Assembly: GCA_017545365.1 (NCBI GenBank)
Contig: JAFWOP010000005.1
Coordinates: forward strand, 1-64,000
DNA: 64,000 nucleotides
Direction: 5' to 3'
From: Bacteroidales bacterium
GTDB taxonomy: Bacteria > Bacteroidota > Bacteroidia > Bacteroidales > P3
In this document: positions 1 through 7,047 of the stretch, piece after piece
Position numbering within the stretch: the stretch's first letter is position 1
Layout of the letters: each line of letters begins with the position of its first letter
Translations under genes and position numbers: made by a program
Notes under the pieces: model-generated
Database searches by the model: none
Told to the model about the DNA's origin: nothing
Seen by the model: the letters and a program-made list of their open reading frames with translations, nothing else

Positions 1-141
1 ACTTCGCCCTTGTGCGAAAATTCTCACTCAACATCCTCAAGCGCGACAAGGGCAAGGGCAGTCTCGTCACCAAGCGGCTCAAGGCTGGCTGGAGCATCGA
101 TTACCTCTTCTCTTTACTGGAAATTTGATGCGTTTGCCCTG
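1..141 (+). mobile_element. Right end of an ISAs1-family insertion sequence
   Basis: The window opens inside an insertion sequence. The transposase tail stops at 128, and the last 18 bases (124-141, TTTGATGCGTTTGCCCTG) look like the terminal inverted repeat, since elements of this family tend to begin CAGGGC. The same 18-bp end recurs in both orientations at 30384-30401 and 30730-30747, which supports the boundary at 141. The left end and most of the transposase lie outside the window, so completeness cannot be judged. Confidence 0.7.
3..128 (+). CDS. ISAs1-family transposase, C-terminal fragment
   Basis: Forty-one residues of an open frame enter from the left edge and end in TGA. The visible tail contains an RKFSLNILKRDKG-like helix followed by KRLKAGWSIDYLFSLL. 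This resembles the C-terminus of ISAs1-family DDE transposases, where a basic helix is followed by a KR..AGWD..YL motif. The catalytic acidic residues are upstream of the window. The stop codon overlaps the terminal inverted repeat, which is usual for compact insertion sequences. The family call rests on this short tail plus the adjacent repeat. Confidence 0.65.
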   Translation, partial: FALVRKFSLNILKRDKGKGSLVTKRLKAGWSIDYLFSLLEI

Positions 142-240
142 ATAGTTGCTCTGCCTTCCTGCTTAAAAATGGCGATTTTAATACTAGGACAGTATCGCAA
201 TGCTTTTCTTGCTTACCGCTTTCTATCTCTCGAAAGCGAT

Positions 241-410
241 TGCAAAAATACGAATATTATTTGAAATATCAGATAATAAAATATAATAAGGGGGTAATCT
301 TCTGTAATTCAGATTGAAATATCAACAACATCTCACTGCGTACAGCGGAATGTTGGTCATCTGGTCTCGCTCTTTATAGGGCAGGAAGGAGTTCTGGAGG
401 GCTTTCTGTT
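241..410. repeat. 170-bp direct repeat, copy 1
   Basis: This stretch aligns without gaps to 1156-1325. The first roughly 45 bases and the last roughly 45 bases are nearly identical, while the middle has drifted. The two copies flank the HEPN/nucleotidyltransferase pair. Read on the minus strand, each copy holds a short open tail with the shared pattern QKAL-NSFLPYKE, then a stop (322-324 here), then AT-rich DNA and a TATTTTTG promoter-like box. The 129-240 stretch before it contains nothing I recognise. Confidence 0.8.
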
Positions 411-425
411 TAATAAAGAGGGTGT

Positions 426-824
426 TTATAATTTCACCATCGGAATGACTTTGTCTAAAAACGCGCGAGTGGGCTGTAGTACCATGTCTAGGTCTTCCTT
501 GGTAAAGTCAAACATGTCATTATAGTCGCCCTTGCTTCGCCAGCCAAGAAGTTTGGAATAGATGCGGAAGTCATCCGTGCTTATTTCTCCGGTACGTACT
601 ATGTGTTCGGAGAATGCACCTAAAACACCAGTATGGGATTTTGCGCCAATGTGCCGATTTAGTAAAACAGCTGAGGCAGCATAGAAGCAGGCATAATAAA
701 GGCGATTGACGGCAGCATTCCATTGCTGGGCGTCATAAAGGATTCGGGCTGCGGTATAAGCCTCTTCCGCTTTCTCCAAACGGTAGCGGACAAAGGCGGT
801 CATGTCTTCATCTAATGGATTCAT
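426..824 (-). CDS. HEPN-domain protein (UPF0332-like), putative toxin partner
   Basis: This 132-residue, mostly helical protein resembles UPF0332/HEPN proteins. Visible features are an N-terminal RLEKAEEAY helix, the segment AVNRLYYACFYAASAVLL at about residues 38-55, KSHTGVLGAF at about 62-71, and WRSKGDYND near 95-103. HEPN proteins are often RNases or substrate-binding partners of minimal nucleotidyltransferases, and such pairs act as toxin-antitoxin modules. The classical R-x4-6-H RNase motif is not apparent here, so RNase activity is not assured. The gene starts inside the end of the nucleotidyltransferase gene (ATGA overlap, 821-824), so the two are probably translationally coupled. Confidence 0.85.
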   Translation of the reverse strand: MNPLDEDMTAFVRYRLEKAEEAYTAARILYDAQQWNAAVNRLYYACFYAASAVLLNRHIGAKSHTGVLGAFSEHIVRTGEISTDDFRIYSKLLGWRSKGDYNDMFDFTKEDLDMVLQPTRAFLDKVIPMVKL

Positions 825-1135
825 AGGCGTATGGCATCTTGTTGTACACTTTTATAGAAGGGGGTGAAGTAGTGGTGGCGGTGCCAGTCTTCTTTCCCGT
901 AGGCGAAAAGTTGTATGACCTCGCCTGTCTCTACAATAAGGTCGCACATGTGGTCGACAAAGCGGCTCTCTTCGGCAGTGGAGACAGTCTCCTGCGGGGT
1001 AAGCACAAGCACATCCCAGTCGGATTCTTCATTTGCTGTACCACGTGCGCGGGAGCCATAAAGCCATACTTCTGCTTGAGGGTCAACCTCAAGCACATTT
1101 TGCTTTATCCGTTGCATCATGGCTTTGTCTGTCAT
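821..1135 (-). CDS. Minimal nucleotidyltransferase (MNT), partner of HEPN protein
   Basis: This 104-residue protein of the DNA polymerase beta-like nucleotidyltransferase superfamily carries the signature GSRARG (about residues 27-32) followed by ESDWDVLVL. This fits the GS-x(10)-DxD pattern that binds nucleotide and Mg2+. In studied HEPN/MNT systems the MNT protein neutralises its HEPN partner, in some cases by adding AMP to it. That function is inferred here. It is the first gene of a two-gene operon and overlaps the HEPN gene by 4 bp. A TATTTTTG promoter-like box lies at 1158-1165, just upstream, inside repeat copy 2. Confidence 0.88.
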   Translation of the reverse strand: MTDKAMMQRIKQNVLEVDPQAEVWLYGSRARGTANEESDWDVLVLTPQETVSTAEESRFVDHMCDLIVETGEVIQLFAYGKEDWHRHHYFTPFYKSVQQDAIRL

Positions 1136-1155
1136 GGGTGAAGCGTTTTTTACAA

Positions 1156-1325
1156 TGCAAAAATACGAATAATATTTGAAATATCAGATAATAAAATACA
1201 ATGTAGGAGCAATTTGCTGTGATTCAGATTGAAGTATTGATATTATTCCATCCTTTTCAGCGCTACGTTGGTTATCAGGCCTTGCTCTTTATAGGGCAGG
1301 AAGGAGTTGTGGAGGGCTTTCTGTT
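1156..1325. repeat. 170-bp direct repeat, copy 2
   Basis: Gap-free partner of 241-410. The conserved blocks are TGCAAAAATACGAAT with flanking AT-rich DNA at one end, and GCTCTTTATAGGGCAGGAAG through CTTTCTGTT at the other. The copy lies directly upstream of the MNT gene and supplies its likely promoter. Confidence 0.8.
1158..1165 (-). promoter_or_regulatory. Putative -7 box for the MNT/HEPN operon
   Basis: On the minus strand this reads TATTTTTG, matching the Bacteroidota -7 consensus TAnnTTTG. It lies 22 bp upstream of the MNT start codon. No clear TTTG -33 box is seen at the expected distance. Confidence 0.45.
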
Positions 1326-1377
1326 CGGGGTGGTCGGCAAGGAGGCGGGAGAGGGGGGGCGGACATTGCAAACGCAA
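1243..1377 (-). pseudogene. Possible C-terminal coding remnant of an unknown protein
   Basis: An open frame of about 45 residues ends at 1243 and runs through repeat copy 2. Its tail (SRLLADHPEQKALHNSFLPY, then KEQ) is shared with repeat copy 1 (KQKALQNSFLPYKER), which argues that it was once coding. I do not recognise the family. It may be a broken gene end duplicated around the HEPN/MNT pair. The only near-end start is a TTG at 1377. From 1378 to about 1626 nothing else is recognisable; the DNA is AT-rich. Confidence 0.3.
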
Positions 1378-1626
1378 AAGATTACAGATGGGTCATTAGG
1401 GTTTATGGCAGATTAGTAACGATTAAAAAAATGGTGTAACGATAATTGAAAATTAAAGGATTAAGGAAGTCCGGTGGGCTTTTGTCAAGGGGACAATACA
1501 TTTTGCAATAATGTTGTATACAGATGTATTGTCCATTTTAACTTCCACTGTTACTTCTCATTGTTATATGTTATTTTTTTTTCACTATCACTAAAGTTTT
1601 TTTTATCGTGATTTGAAAAAAAAGTG

Positions 1627-1634
1627 TATCTTTG
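1627..1634 (+). promoter_or_regulatory. Putative -7 box upstream of the small peptide gene
   Basis: TATCTTTG followed by CA is the classic Bacteroidales -7 element. The next plus-strand start codon is at 1866, so a transcript from here would carry a leader of roughly 225 nt. Upstream is a T-rich tract without a clear TTTG -33 box. Confidence 0.55.
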
Positions 1635-1865
1635 CATTCGCAAACCACAAGGTGGATGGTCTGCAAACATATTATTAATATGCTTAAAATTAAACAAATA
1701 CCCCATATGATGCCAAGTAGAGCGGATGCCCGCAAGACACCATTTTTCCATTTTCCTGCGTTTTTTGAGAACAAATATAAGGTTGTTTGGGAGTATTGCT
1801 GTATGTGCTAGTCTTTTTTATTAACCCAAATTCCTATATTTATTCATCAAAAAACAATCTAAATT

Positions 1866-2039
1866 ATGCAGAAAGAAAGAAAAGAGTATCTAACCCCTAC
1901 AATTGAGTTGCTGGAAGCCCGCGTGGAGAAAGGCTTCGCCGGATCGGGTTCAAATCAGAGTGCCCCGCTTCCTTTTTCTATGGAGGACCAACCATCATTG
2001 CCAGCGCTTGGTGATGAATGCGATGCTTTATATTCCTAG
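1866..2039 (+). CDS. Small 57-residue peptide with EYLTP and AGSG motifs
   Basis: ATG at 1866 opens a 57-codon frame that ends TAG. The protein begins MQKERKEYLTPTIELLEARV and continues EKGFAGSGSNQ. This is the layout of a group of short Bacteroidales peptides (basic start, EY..P..E, an acidic stretch, then a small-residue AGSG break) whose role is unknown to me. The first roughly 30 residues resemble a leader ending at AGSG, and the rest is acidic and proline-rich. The gene converges on the DUF456 gene and overlaps its 3' end by 12 bp. A strong -7 box lies 230 bp upstream. Function is not assigned. Confidence 0.6.
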   Translation: MQKERKEYLTPTIELLEARVEKGFAGSGSNQSAPLPFSMEDQPSLPALGDECDALYS

Positions 2040-2525
2040 TAGGTCGCGGACGAGAATGAAGGCAGCAAAGATGCCGTAAGCGAGTTTGAGACCCGTACCA
2101 GTAAGGAAGCCCATGAAGGCTCCCCAAGCTGCGCGGAGGGCTTCACGGCTCTGTTTGCCGCTGAAGAGTTCGCCGACCAGGGCACCGACGAAGGGCCAAA
2201 AGATGACGCCCAGGAGTCCTTGAGGGCCGAAGGGAAGACCTATGATGCTGATGACAAGTCCAATGTTGCAGCCCCACACACCCGCTTTGCTACCCCCGTG
2301 TTTCTTGGTGCTGAGGGAGGGGACTATGTAGTCGAGGATGGTGATGATGACGGCGACGACGGCGGTGATGACGAGGAAGGTGGTGTTGTGGTCAGAGGCG
2401 GTGGTGAAGTATAGCACAAGGAGGGCTGCCCAGCTGAAAGGAGGGCCTGGGAGGCCGGGAATGATGGAACCGGCAATGCCGATGATGGCGAGGAGGATGG
2501 CGAGGATGATGAGGAAGGTGTTCAT
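2028..2525 (-). CDS. DUF456 family membrane protein
   Basis: This 165-residue, very hydrophobic protein has about four to five membrane segments. It shows the glycine- and proline-rich pattern of DUF456: IIPGLPGPPFSWAALLVLYF near residues 22-41, LDYIVPSLSTKKHGGSKAGV near 64-83, then glycine-rich helices ending in a charged GKQSREALRAAWG loop. These proteins sit in the inner membrane and their role is unknown. The start overlaps the stop of the upstream GNAT-HD gene by 4 bp (ATGA, 2522-2525), so the two are co-transcribed and probably coupled. Confidence 0.88.
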   Translation of the reverse strand: MNTFLIILAILLAIIGIAGSIIPGLPGPPFSWAALLVLYFTTASDHNTTFLVITAVVAVIITILDYIVPSLSTKKHGGSKAGVWGCNIGLVISIIGLPFGPQGLLGVIFWPFVGALVGELFSGKQSREALRAAWGAFMGFLTGTGLKLAYGIFAAFILVRDLLGI

Positions 2526-3634
2526 AAGGTATAACGGTCAATGGTTTCGAAGATGATGCTGTTGAGGATACGGTTGTCGTACATGAGGTGCTGCAGCCGT
2601 TCGAGGTTGGCTTTGTTGCGCGACTGGGGGATGTAGAGTTTCATGTATCCGTCGGGACCATACTTTTCTTTGAGGTGTTTTTGAACACGTAAACAGTGTG
2701 CCGCTTTGTCGTCTTTGGGGTAGTGTGCGATGCTGTATTGCACGGCGCGTTGGATGATGGTGTTAGGCTCGATGTCGCGGTCGGCATCGGCGACGATTTT
2801 GCCATAGAGTGTCTGGGGTTCGTAGCCGAGGGATGCACGGTGTTCCTTGGCGGCGATGGCCATGATTTGTATTTGGGAGGGGGTGAACCATTCGGGCAGA
2901 CGTGGGTCCTGACGAATGATTTGTGCGGAGACGATGTGATGGCGGTCGCGGCCTTCGACGATGCCGGTGTCGTGGTAGGCGGCAATGGTGTATACCATGT
3001 TTTTGTCGAGTTGGGGGTAGTATTGAGCGAGTTCCATGCTTTGCGCTATGACGCGCTGGACGTGGGTGAGGTTGTGTGCGAGGTCGAATTGGTTGTAGCG
3101 GGGGAGTATGTTTTGTTCCACATAGGCTTTGAGGTCGGGGCGCACCATGGGGTAGGTCATCTTTTGGAAGGCGTTGCGGGGGGTGCCGTCGGACATGTGG
3201 ACGATGCCGCAGTAGGTGTAGCCGAGTTTTTGTATGATGTGGAGCATGATGTGGTTGTCGGTGTGGGTGTCGACACGGATGGATGCTGTCTGCTGTTCGC
3301 TCCACTCGAAGACTTGGCGGGCGATGCCGTGGACGCCTGGGACACAGGCGAGGCGGTGGATGGTGCGGTAGGGGGTGGTGTCGTCCATCCAGCTGCCGTC
3401 GTAAATGGTGTCGTAGGTGGGTTCGGGTGTGTTGAGGAGGGTGAAGCTTCCGACGGGGATGCCATTGTCCTCAACTATGAAGTGGGCATGGTGGGCGATG
3501 TCGTCGAGGATGGTTTCGGGTTTGGGATAGTCGCCCCATTGCGAGGCGTTGCCATTGGCACGCATGATGGCGCGCGAATTGGCAATCATGTCCATGATGA
3601 GGGGCAAATCGTCGGGAATGGAGGGGCGTATCAT
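2522..3634 (-). CDS. GNAT acetyltransferase fused to HD-domain hydrolase
   Basis: This 370-residue protein has two parts. Residues about 1-163 look like a GNAT N-acetyltransferase (MIRPSIPDDLPLIMDMI start, a central beta sheet, and a QKLGYTYCGIVHMSDGTPR end). Residues about 170-370 are an HD-type phosphohydrolase with H near NLTHVQR, the HD pair in AAYHDTG, and a later DADRD, as in metal-binding HD enzymes. The substrate of either half is unknown. Its gene overlaps the DUF456 gene by 4 bp. Upstream, the roughly 60-bp gap to prfB contains AAGAACTA-type short repeats. Domain calls are firm, but the joint function is not known. Confidence 0.85.
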   Translation of the reverse strand: MIRPSIPDDLPLIMDMIANSRAIMRANGNASQWGDYPKPETILDDIAHHAHFIVEDNGIPVGSFTLLNTPEPTYDTIYDGSWMDDTTPYRTIHRLACVPGVHGIARQVFEWSEQQTASIRVDTHTDNHIMLHIIQKLGYTYCGIVHMSDGTPRNAFQKMTYPMVRPDLKAYVEQNILPRYNQFDLAHNLTHVQRVIAQSMELAQYYPQLDKNMVYTIAAYHDTGIVEGRDRHHIVSAQIIRQDPRLPEWFTPSQIQIMAIAAKEHRASLGYEPQTLYGKIVADADRDIEPNTIIQRAVQYSIAHYPKDDKAAHCLRVQKHLKEKYGPDGYMKLYIPQSRNKANLERLQHLMYDNRILNSIIFETIDRYTL

Positions 3635-3693
3635 GATAAGGTAAGAAGTAAGAACTATGAACTAAGAAGTTGGTGATGTCAACTTGAAATGTG

Positions 3694-4806
3694 TCAGACG
3701 TTGCTGCCGAACTGCATGAGGTAGGCTTTGATGAAGTTGTCGATTTTGCCGTCCATGACGCCGGTGACGTCGCCAGTCTGGTAGTTGGTGCGGTGGTCTT
3801 TGACGCGGCGGTCGTCCATGACGTAGCTGCGTATCTGGCTGCCCCACTCGATTTTTTTCTGGCTGGCCTTGATTTTGGCTTGTTCTTCCATGCGGTGCTT
3901 CATCTCGCGGTCGTAGAGTTGTGAGCGGAGGAGGCGGAGGGCGTTTTCTTTGTTCTTGGGCTGGTCGCGGGTTTCGGTGTTTTCGATGAGTATCTCTTCT
4001 TCTTCACCAGTATAGGGGTCTTTGTATTGGTAGCGGAGGCGGACGCCCGATTCGACCTTGTTGACGTTCTGGCCGCCTGCACCGCCGGAGCGGAAGGTGT
4101 CCCAGCTGAGGCGTGACTGGTCGACCACGACTTCGATGGTGTCGTCGACGAGGGGTGTGACGCTGACGGAGGCGAAGGAGGTCATGCGTTTGCCCTGTGC
4201 GTTGAAAGGGCTTACGCGGACGAGGCGGTGGACGCCGGTTTCGCTCTTGAGATAGCCGAAGGCGTAGTCGCCCTCAATCTGCATGGTGACGCTCTTGATG
4301 CCGGCACCTTCGCCGTCGAGACTGTTGGAGATGGCCACGCGGTAGTTGTGGGTTTCGGCATAGCGGATGTACATGCGCATGAGCATCTCGGCCCAGTCCT
4401 GTGCTTCAACACCACCGGCACCGGCATTGATGGAGAGGACGGCATCGAAGCGGTCGCTCTCGCCTTGGAGCATATTCTTGAGTTCCAAGGCTTCGACAAG
4501 TGGGAGGGTGATATTGATTTGTTCGATGACCTCCTCTTCGGTGGCATCGCCGCTGTCGAAGAACTCGCCGAGGACCTGTAGGTCGCCGCAGCTGTTGTCG
4601 ACTTCGTTGAAGGCGTTGACCCAAGCTTTCTTGGCTTGGATGGATTTCATGACTTTCTGAGCCTCTTTGGGGTCGTTCCAAAAGTCGGGGTTTTCGGTCT
4701 TGACTTCTTCGTCGGCGATTTGGCTGATGAGGGATTCGATATTGAGGTAGCGTCGCAGGGCGTCGCGGCGGCTAAGAATGTCTTTGATGGATTCGGCGGT
4801 AGTCAC
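3694..4806 (-). CDS. prfB: Peptide chain release factor 2
   Basis: RF2 recognises UGA and UAA stop codons and triggers peptide release on the ribosome. This 370-residue protein has the GGQ catalytic motif at residues 244-246 (GGAGGQNVNKVESGVR) and the stop-recognising SPF tripeptide at 199-201 (VRVSPF), which separates it from RF1. In many bacteria prfB contains a programmed +1 frameshift at a CUU-UGA-C site around codon 25. Here the equivalent RRYLN segment is read straight through (CGC TAC CTC AAT), so that autoregulatory site is absent. The start codon is GTG, chosen because the homologous N-terminal helix begins there. Confidence 0.97.
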   Translation of the reverse strand: MTTAESIKDILSRRDALRRYLNIESLISQIADEEVKTENPDFWNDPKEAQKVMKSIQAKKAWVNAFNEVDNSCGDLQVLGEFFDSGDATEEEVIEQINITLPLVEALELKNMLQGESDRFDAVLSINAGAGGVEAQDWAEMLMRMYIRYAETHNYRVAISNSLDGEGAGIKSVTMQIEGDYAFGYLKSETGVHRLVRVSPFNAQGKRMTSFASVSVTPLVDDTIEVVVDQSRLSWDTFRSGGAGGQNVNKVESGVRLRYQYKDPYTGEEEEILIENTETRDQPKNKENALRLLRSQLYDREMKHRMEEQAKIKASQKKIEWGSQIRSYVMDDRRVKDHRTNYQTGDVTGVMDGKIDNFIKAYLMQFGSNV

Positions 4807-4860
4807 TTTCTAAAGTAGGGATTATGAATTAAGAACTAAGGATGGTTGCAGGTGTGGGGG

Positions 4861-5691
4861 TTAGAAGAGGGGGTAGATTTCGGGGCAGCCGGGGGTGAAG
4901 TAGGCGGCGGTGAAGGCGATGAGGATGAGGACGAATTTGGTCCAGGAGAAGTTGTTGTGGTCGTGGTCGAAGAGGATGCTGACGGAGACGTGGAGAAGGA
5001 TGCCCACGACGATGGCCATGATGAGGCTTTGTAGCATCTCGTTTTCGGGGATGAGGAAGAGGTTGCAGAGTGAGCCAAGGGGTGTCATGACGGCGAAGAG
5101 GGCGAGGAGTGCGAAGCTTTTCCAGAAGCCGTAGCGGTTGTGCATGAAGAGGCCGACGAGGACGAGGGCGATGGGTATGTTGTGGAGCACGATGCCGTAG
5201 AGGAGGCCCTGGTGGATGTCACCGTCGAGGTCGACCATGGGCATGCCTTCGAGGAAGGCGTGGATGCTGAGACCTATGAGGAGTCCGGTGACAGGATGGA
5301 CGGAGGCGTTGTGGCAGTGGCCTTGGTGATGCTGATGTTCGTGATGGTGCGCTTCGGCTTCCTGCTCTTCTTCGCAGCAGGGGCAGTGGTTGTGGCCGTG
5401 TTCGGCACCTTTGGTGAGCTGCTCGAGGAGGAGCTGGATGATAAAGCCGACCATGACGGCGGCGGCAATCTTGAAGTGGAGGTGCGGGGTGACGAAACGG
5501 TAGGGGTCGTCGGCAAGGAAGATGTGGGGTACGAGGTTGATGAAGCAGGAGGCAAAGAGGAATGCCCCGCCAAAAACGGTGATGTAGTCCATCAGTTTTG
5601 GACTGACGTGACGGCGGCCGGGGATGAGGAAGGCCCACACGATGATGCCCACAATGATGAGGGCATAGGAGAGGATTATTGTTGTTGACAT
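4861..5691 (-). CDS. ZIP-family zinc/divalent metal transporter
   Basis: This 276-residue inner-membrane protein has about eight membrane segments. ZIP hallmarks are GLSIHAFLEGMP in transmembrane segment 4 and GIVLHNIPIALVLVG in segment 5, whose His, Asn and Glu residues form the metal site. Between segments 3 and 4 lies a long cytoplasmic loop very rich in His and Cys (HGHNHCPCC, then HHHEHQHHQGHCH), typical of metal-sensing or metal-storing loops. ZIP proteins import Zn2+ or other divalent metals. The gene sits just downstream of the SRP RNA terminator, so it probably has its own weak promoter or is read through. Confidence 0.92.
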   Translation of the reverse strand: MSTTIILSYALIIVGIIVWAFLIPGRRHVSPKLMDYITVFGGAFLFASCFINLVPHIFLADDPYRFVTPHLHFKIAAAVMVGFIIQLLLEQLTKGAEHGHNHCPCCEEEQEAEAHHHEHQHHQGHCHNASVHPVTGLLIGLSIHAFLEGMPMVDLDGDIHQGLLYGIVLHNIPIALVLVGLFMHNRYGFWKSFALLALFAVMTPLGSLCNLFLIPENEMLQSLIMAIVVGILLHVSVSILFDHDHNNFSWTKFVLILIAFTAAYFTPGCPEIYPLF

Positions 5692-5699
5692 AGGTATAC

Positions 5700-5713
5700 A
5701 AAAAAAGGGTAAG
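5700..5713 (-). terminator. Rho-independent end of the SRP RNA
   Basis: The 3' strand of the terminal SRP RNA stem (CUUACCC) runs into a U tract (A-run 5700-5706 on the plus strand). The RNA's own closing stem acts as the terminator. Confidence 0.7.
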
Positions 5714-5802
5714 CTATTTATATCGCACCGCTACAACCAAACACCCTTGCTGTATTCCTACCCTGGGGGATTCAATGGGAGCTGGTCGTATAAGACTTAC
5801 CC
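5707..5802 (-). ncRNA. ffs: Small signal recognition particle RNA (4.5S type)
   Basis: On the minus strand this 96-nt segment begins GGGUAAG and ends CUUACCC, so its ends pair. The apex reads CCCAGG-GUA-GGAA-UAC-AGCAAGGG. This is the universal SRP domain IV: an internal loop with CAGG opposite AGCA, a 3-bp stem and a GGAA tetraloop, the Ffh binding site. The terminal CUUACCC is followed by seven U residues. A TACTTTTG -7 box lies at 5808-5815, placing the start near 5802. The RNA pairs with Ffh to target membrane and secreted proteins. Confidence 0.93.
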
Positions 5803-5807
5803 AATTG

Positions 5808-5815
5808 CAAAAGTA
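5808..5815 (-). promoter_or_regulatory. Promoter (-7 box) of the SRP RNA gene
   Basis: The minus strand reads TACTTTTG, fitting TAnnTTTG, and sits 5 nt upstream of the deduced RNA 5' end. From 5816 to 6004 there is no gene; the DNA is AT-rich and nothing else is recognised. Confidence 0.7.
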
Positions 5816-6004
5816 CTACTTTTTTTGGAATTGAAAAGAAAAAAAGTGCCCTTTGCTCCATGAGTAAATGTAAATAACTGCAATATAGTGGTGTATACAT
5901 GTTCGAAAAATTGAAGACACGAGCCTTATGGCATGACGGAAAGTGCCGTGGGGGAGGGCTGGGAGGGGATTTTGAGGGGTTTGGCAGCGGGTTGGATGCC
6001 AGTT

Positions 6005-7039
6005 TTAATGGATGTTGCGCTCGTTCAGTGCTTTGTGGAACTTTTGGGCGTTGCGCATGTGCTCGGCCGAGGTGGCTGCAAAGTTGTGGTGGCCGCTGAA
6101 ATCCTCCTTGGCACAGAAGAATAGGTAGTCGGTCTTCTTGTTGTGGAGGACGGCGTCGATGGAGACGGCGGAGGGGATGCAGATGGGTCCGGGGGGCAGG
6201 CCGGGATTGCGGTAGGTGTTGTAAGGGCTTTCGACGGCGAGCATGGCACCTTTTATGCGGCGGATGGAGAAGTCGCCGATGGCGTATTTGACGGTGGGGT
6301 CGGCCTGAAGGGGCATGCCGATGCGGTAGCGATTGAGGTAGACCGAGGCAATGTCGTCTTTCTCATCGTTGCAGTTGGTCTCCTCTTCGACGATGGAGGC
6401 GAGGGTGATTACTTCGGTGCGGGAGAGACCGAGGGGCTGGAGCTGAGCGTCGCGGCTTTTCCAGAAAAGGTCGTATTCCTTGGCCATGCGGTCGACGAGC
6501 TTCCGGGGGGTGATGGTCCAGTAGAGTTCGTAGGTGTTGCGGGGGAAGAGGGAGATGATGGTTTGGGGGGTGAGGCCGTATTGGGCGCAGAAGTCGTCGT
6601 TGGTGAGGAGTGCCAGTAGGGTGTCGGGGTGGAACATCAGCTTGGAGCCCAGAAATTGACAGAGGTGGTCGAGGGTGCGGTGTTTGTTGATGGTGACGCG
6701 GAGTGGGTCCTGATTGCCAGAATAGAGCTTCATGACCAATGAGAACACCGACATGTCAGGTTTCAGGAGGTAGCTGCCGGGTTTGATATGGTTGGGGAGG
6801 CCGCGGAGGCGTGCGATGGTGCGGAAAGCGGTATGGGAATGTTGGATGCATTGGCGTGTGTTGAGTGAGTCGAGGAGGGCGTTGTAGTCGCAGCCGTCGG
6901 GGATATAGATGCGTGTGGGCTCGTTGACGGAGACGTGCTTATTCATGAGCGAGAAGCCTTCGACGACGGTGAGGACGAGGAGAAGGCAGAGGATAAGGAG
7001 AACGGGGAGCTTTTTTTTCAATGGGAGCTTTCTTTTCAT
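6005..7039 (-). CDS. mltG: Endolytic murein transglycosylase MltG
   Basis: This 344-residue membrane-anchored enzyme cleaves nascent peptidoglycan strands and ends glycan chain growth. A basic N-terminus and one membrane helix (about residues 10-28, KLPVLLILCLLLVLTVVEGF) anchor it, and the rest is periplasmic. The YceG/MltG catalytic region is visible: ITLASIVEEET with the conserved Glu, then DIASVYLNRYRIGMPLQADP, YNTYRNPGLPPGPICIPS and a C-terminal HNFAATSAEH. It is the last gene of the run that starts at topA, separated from the GNAT gene by 8 bp. Confidence 0.95.
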   Translation of the reverse strand: MKRKLPLKKKLPVLLILCLLLVLTVVEGFSLMNKHVSVNEPTRIYIPDGCDYNALLDSLNTRQCIQHSHTAFRTIARLRGLPNHIKPGSYLLKPDMSVFSLVMKLYSGNQDPLRVTINKHRTLDHLCQFLGSKLMFHPDTLLALLTNDDFCAQYGLTPQTIISLFPRNTYELYWTITPRKLVDRMAKEYDLFWKSRDAQLQPLGLSRTEVITLASIVEEETNCNDEKDDIASVYLNRYRIGMPLQADPTVKYAIGDFSIRRIKGAMLAVESPYNTYRNPGLPPGPICIPSAVSIDAVLHNKKTDYLFFCAKEDFSGHHNFAATSAEHMRNAQKFHKALNERNIH

Positions 7040-7047
7040 GGTGGGTA

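Noticed and set aside
1945..1965. GGGTTCAAATC, like a tRNA T-loop
   Set aside because: No acceptor, D or anticodon stems can be formed around it; it lies inside the small peptide gene.
2696..3676. 326-codon plus-strand frame opposite the GNAT-HD gene
   Set aside because: Shadow frame with no recognisable domain; the minus-strand gene has two.
4730..4760. Possible programmed frameshift in prfB
   Set aside because: The segment reads CGC TAC CTC AAT ATC in one frame; there is no internal UGA.
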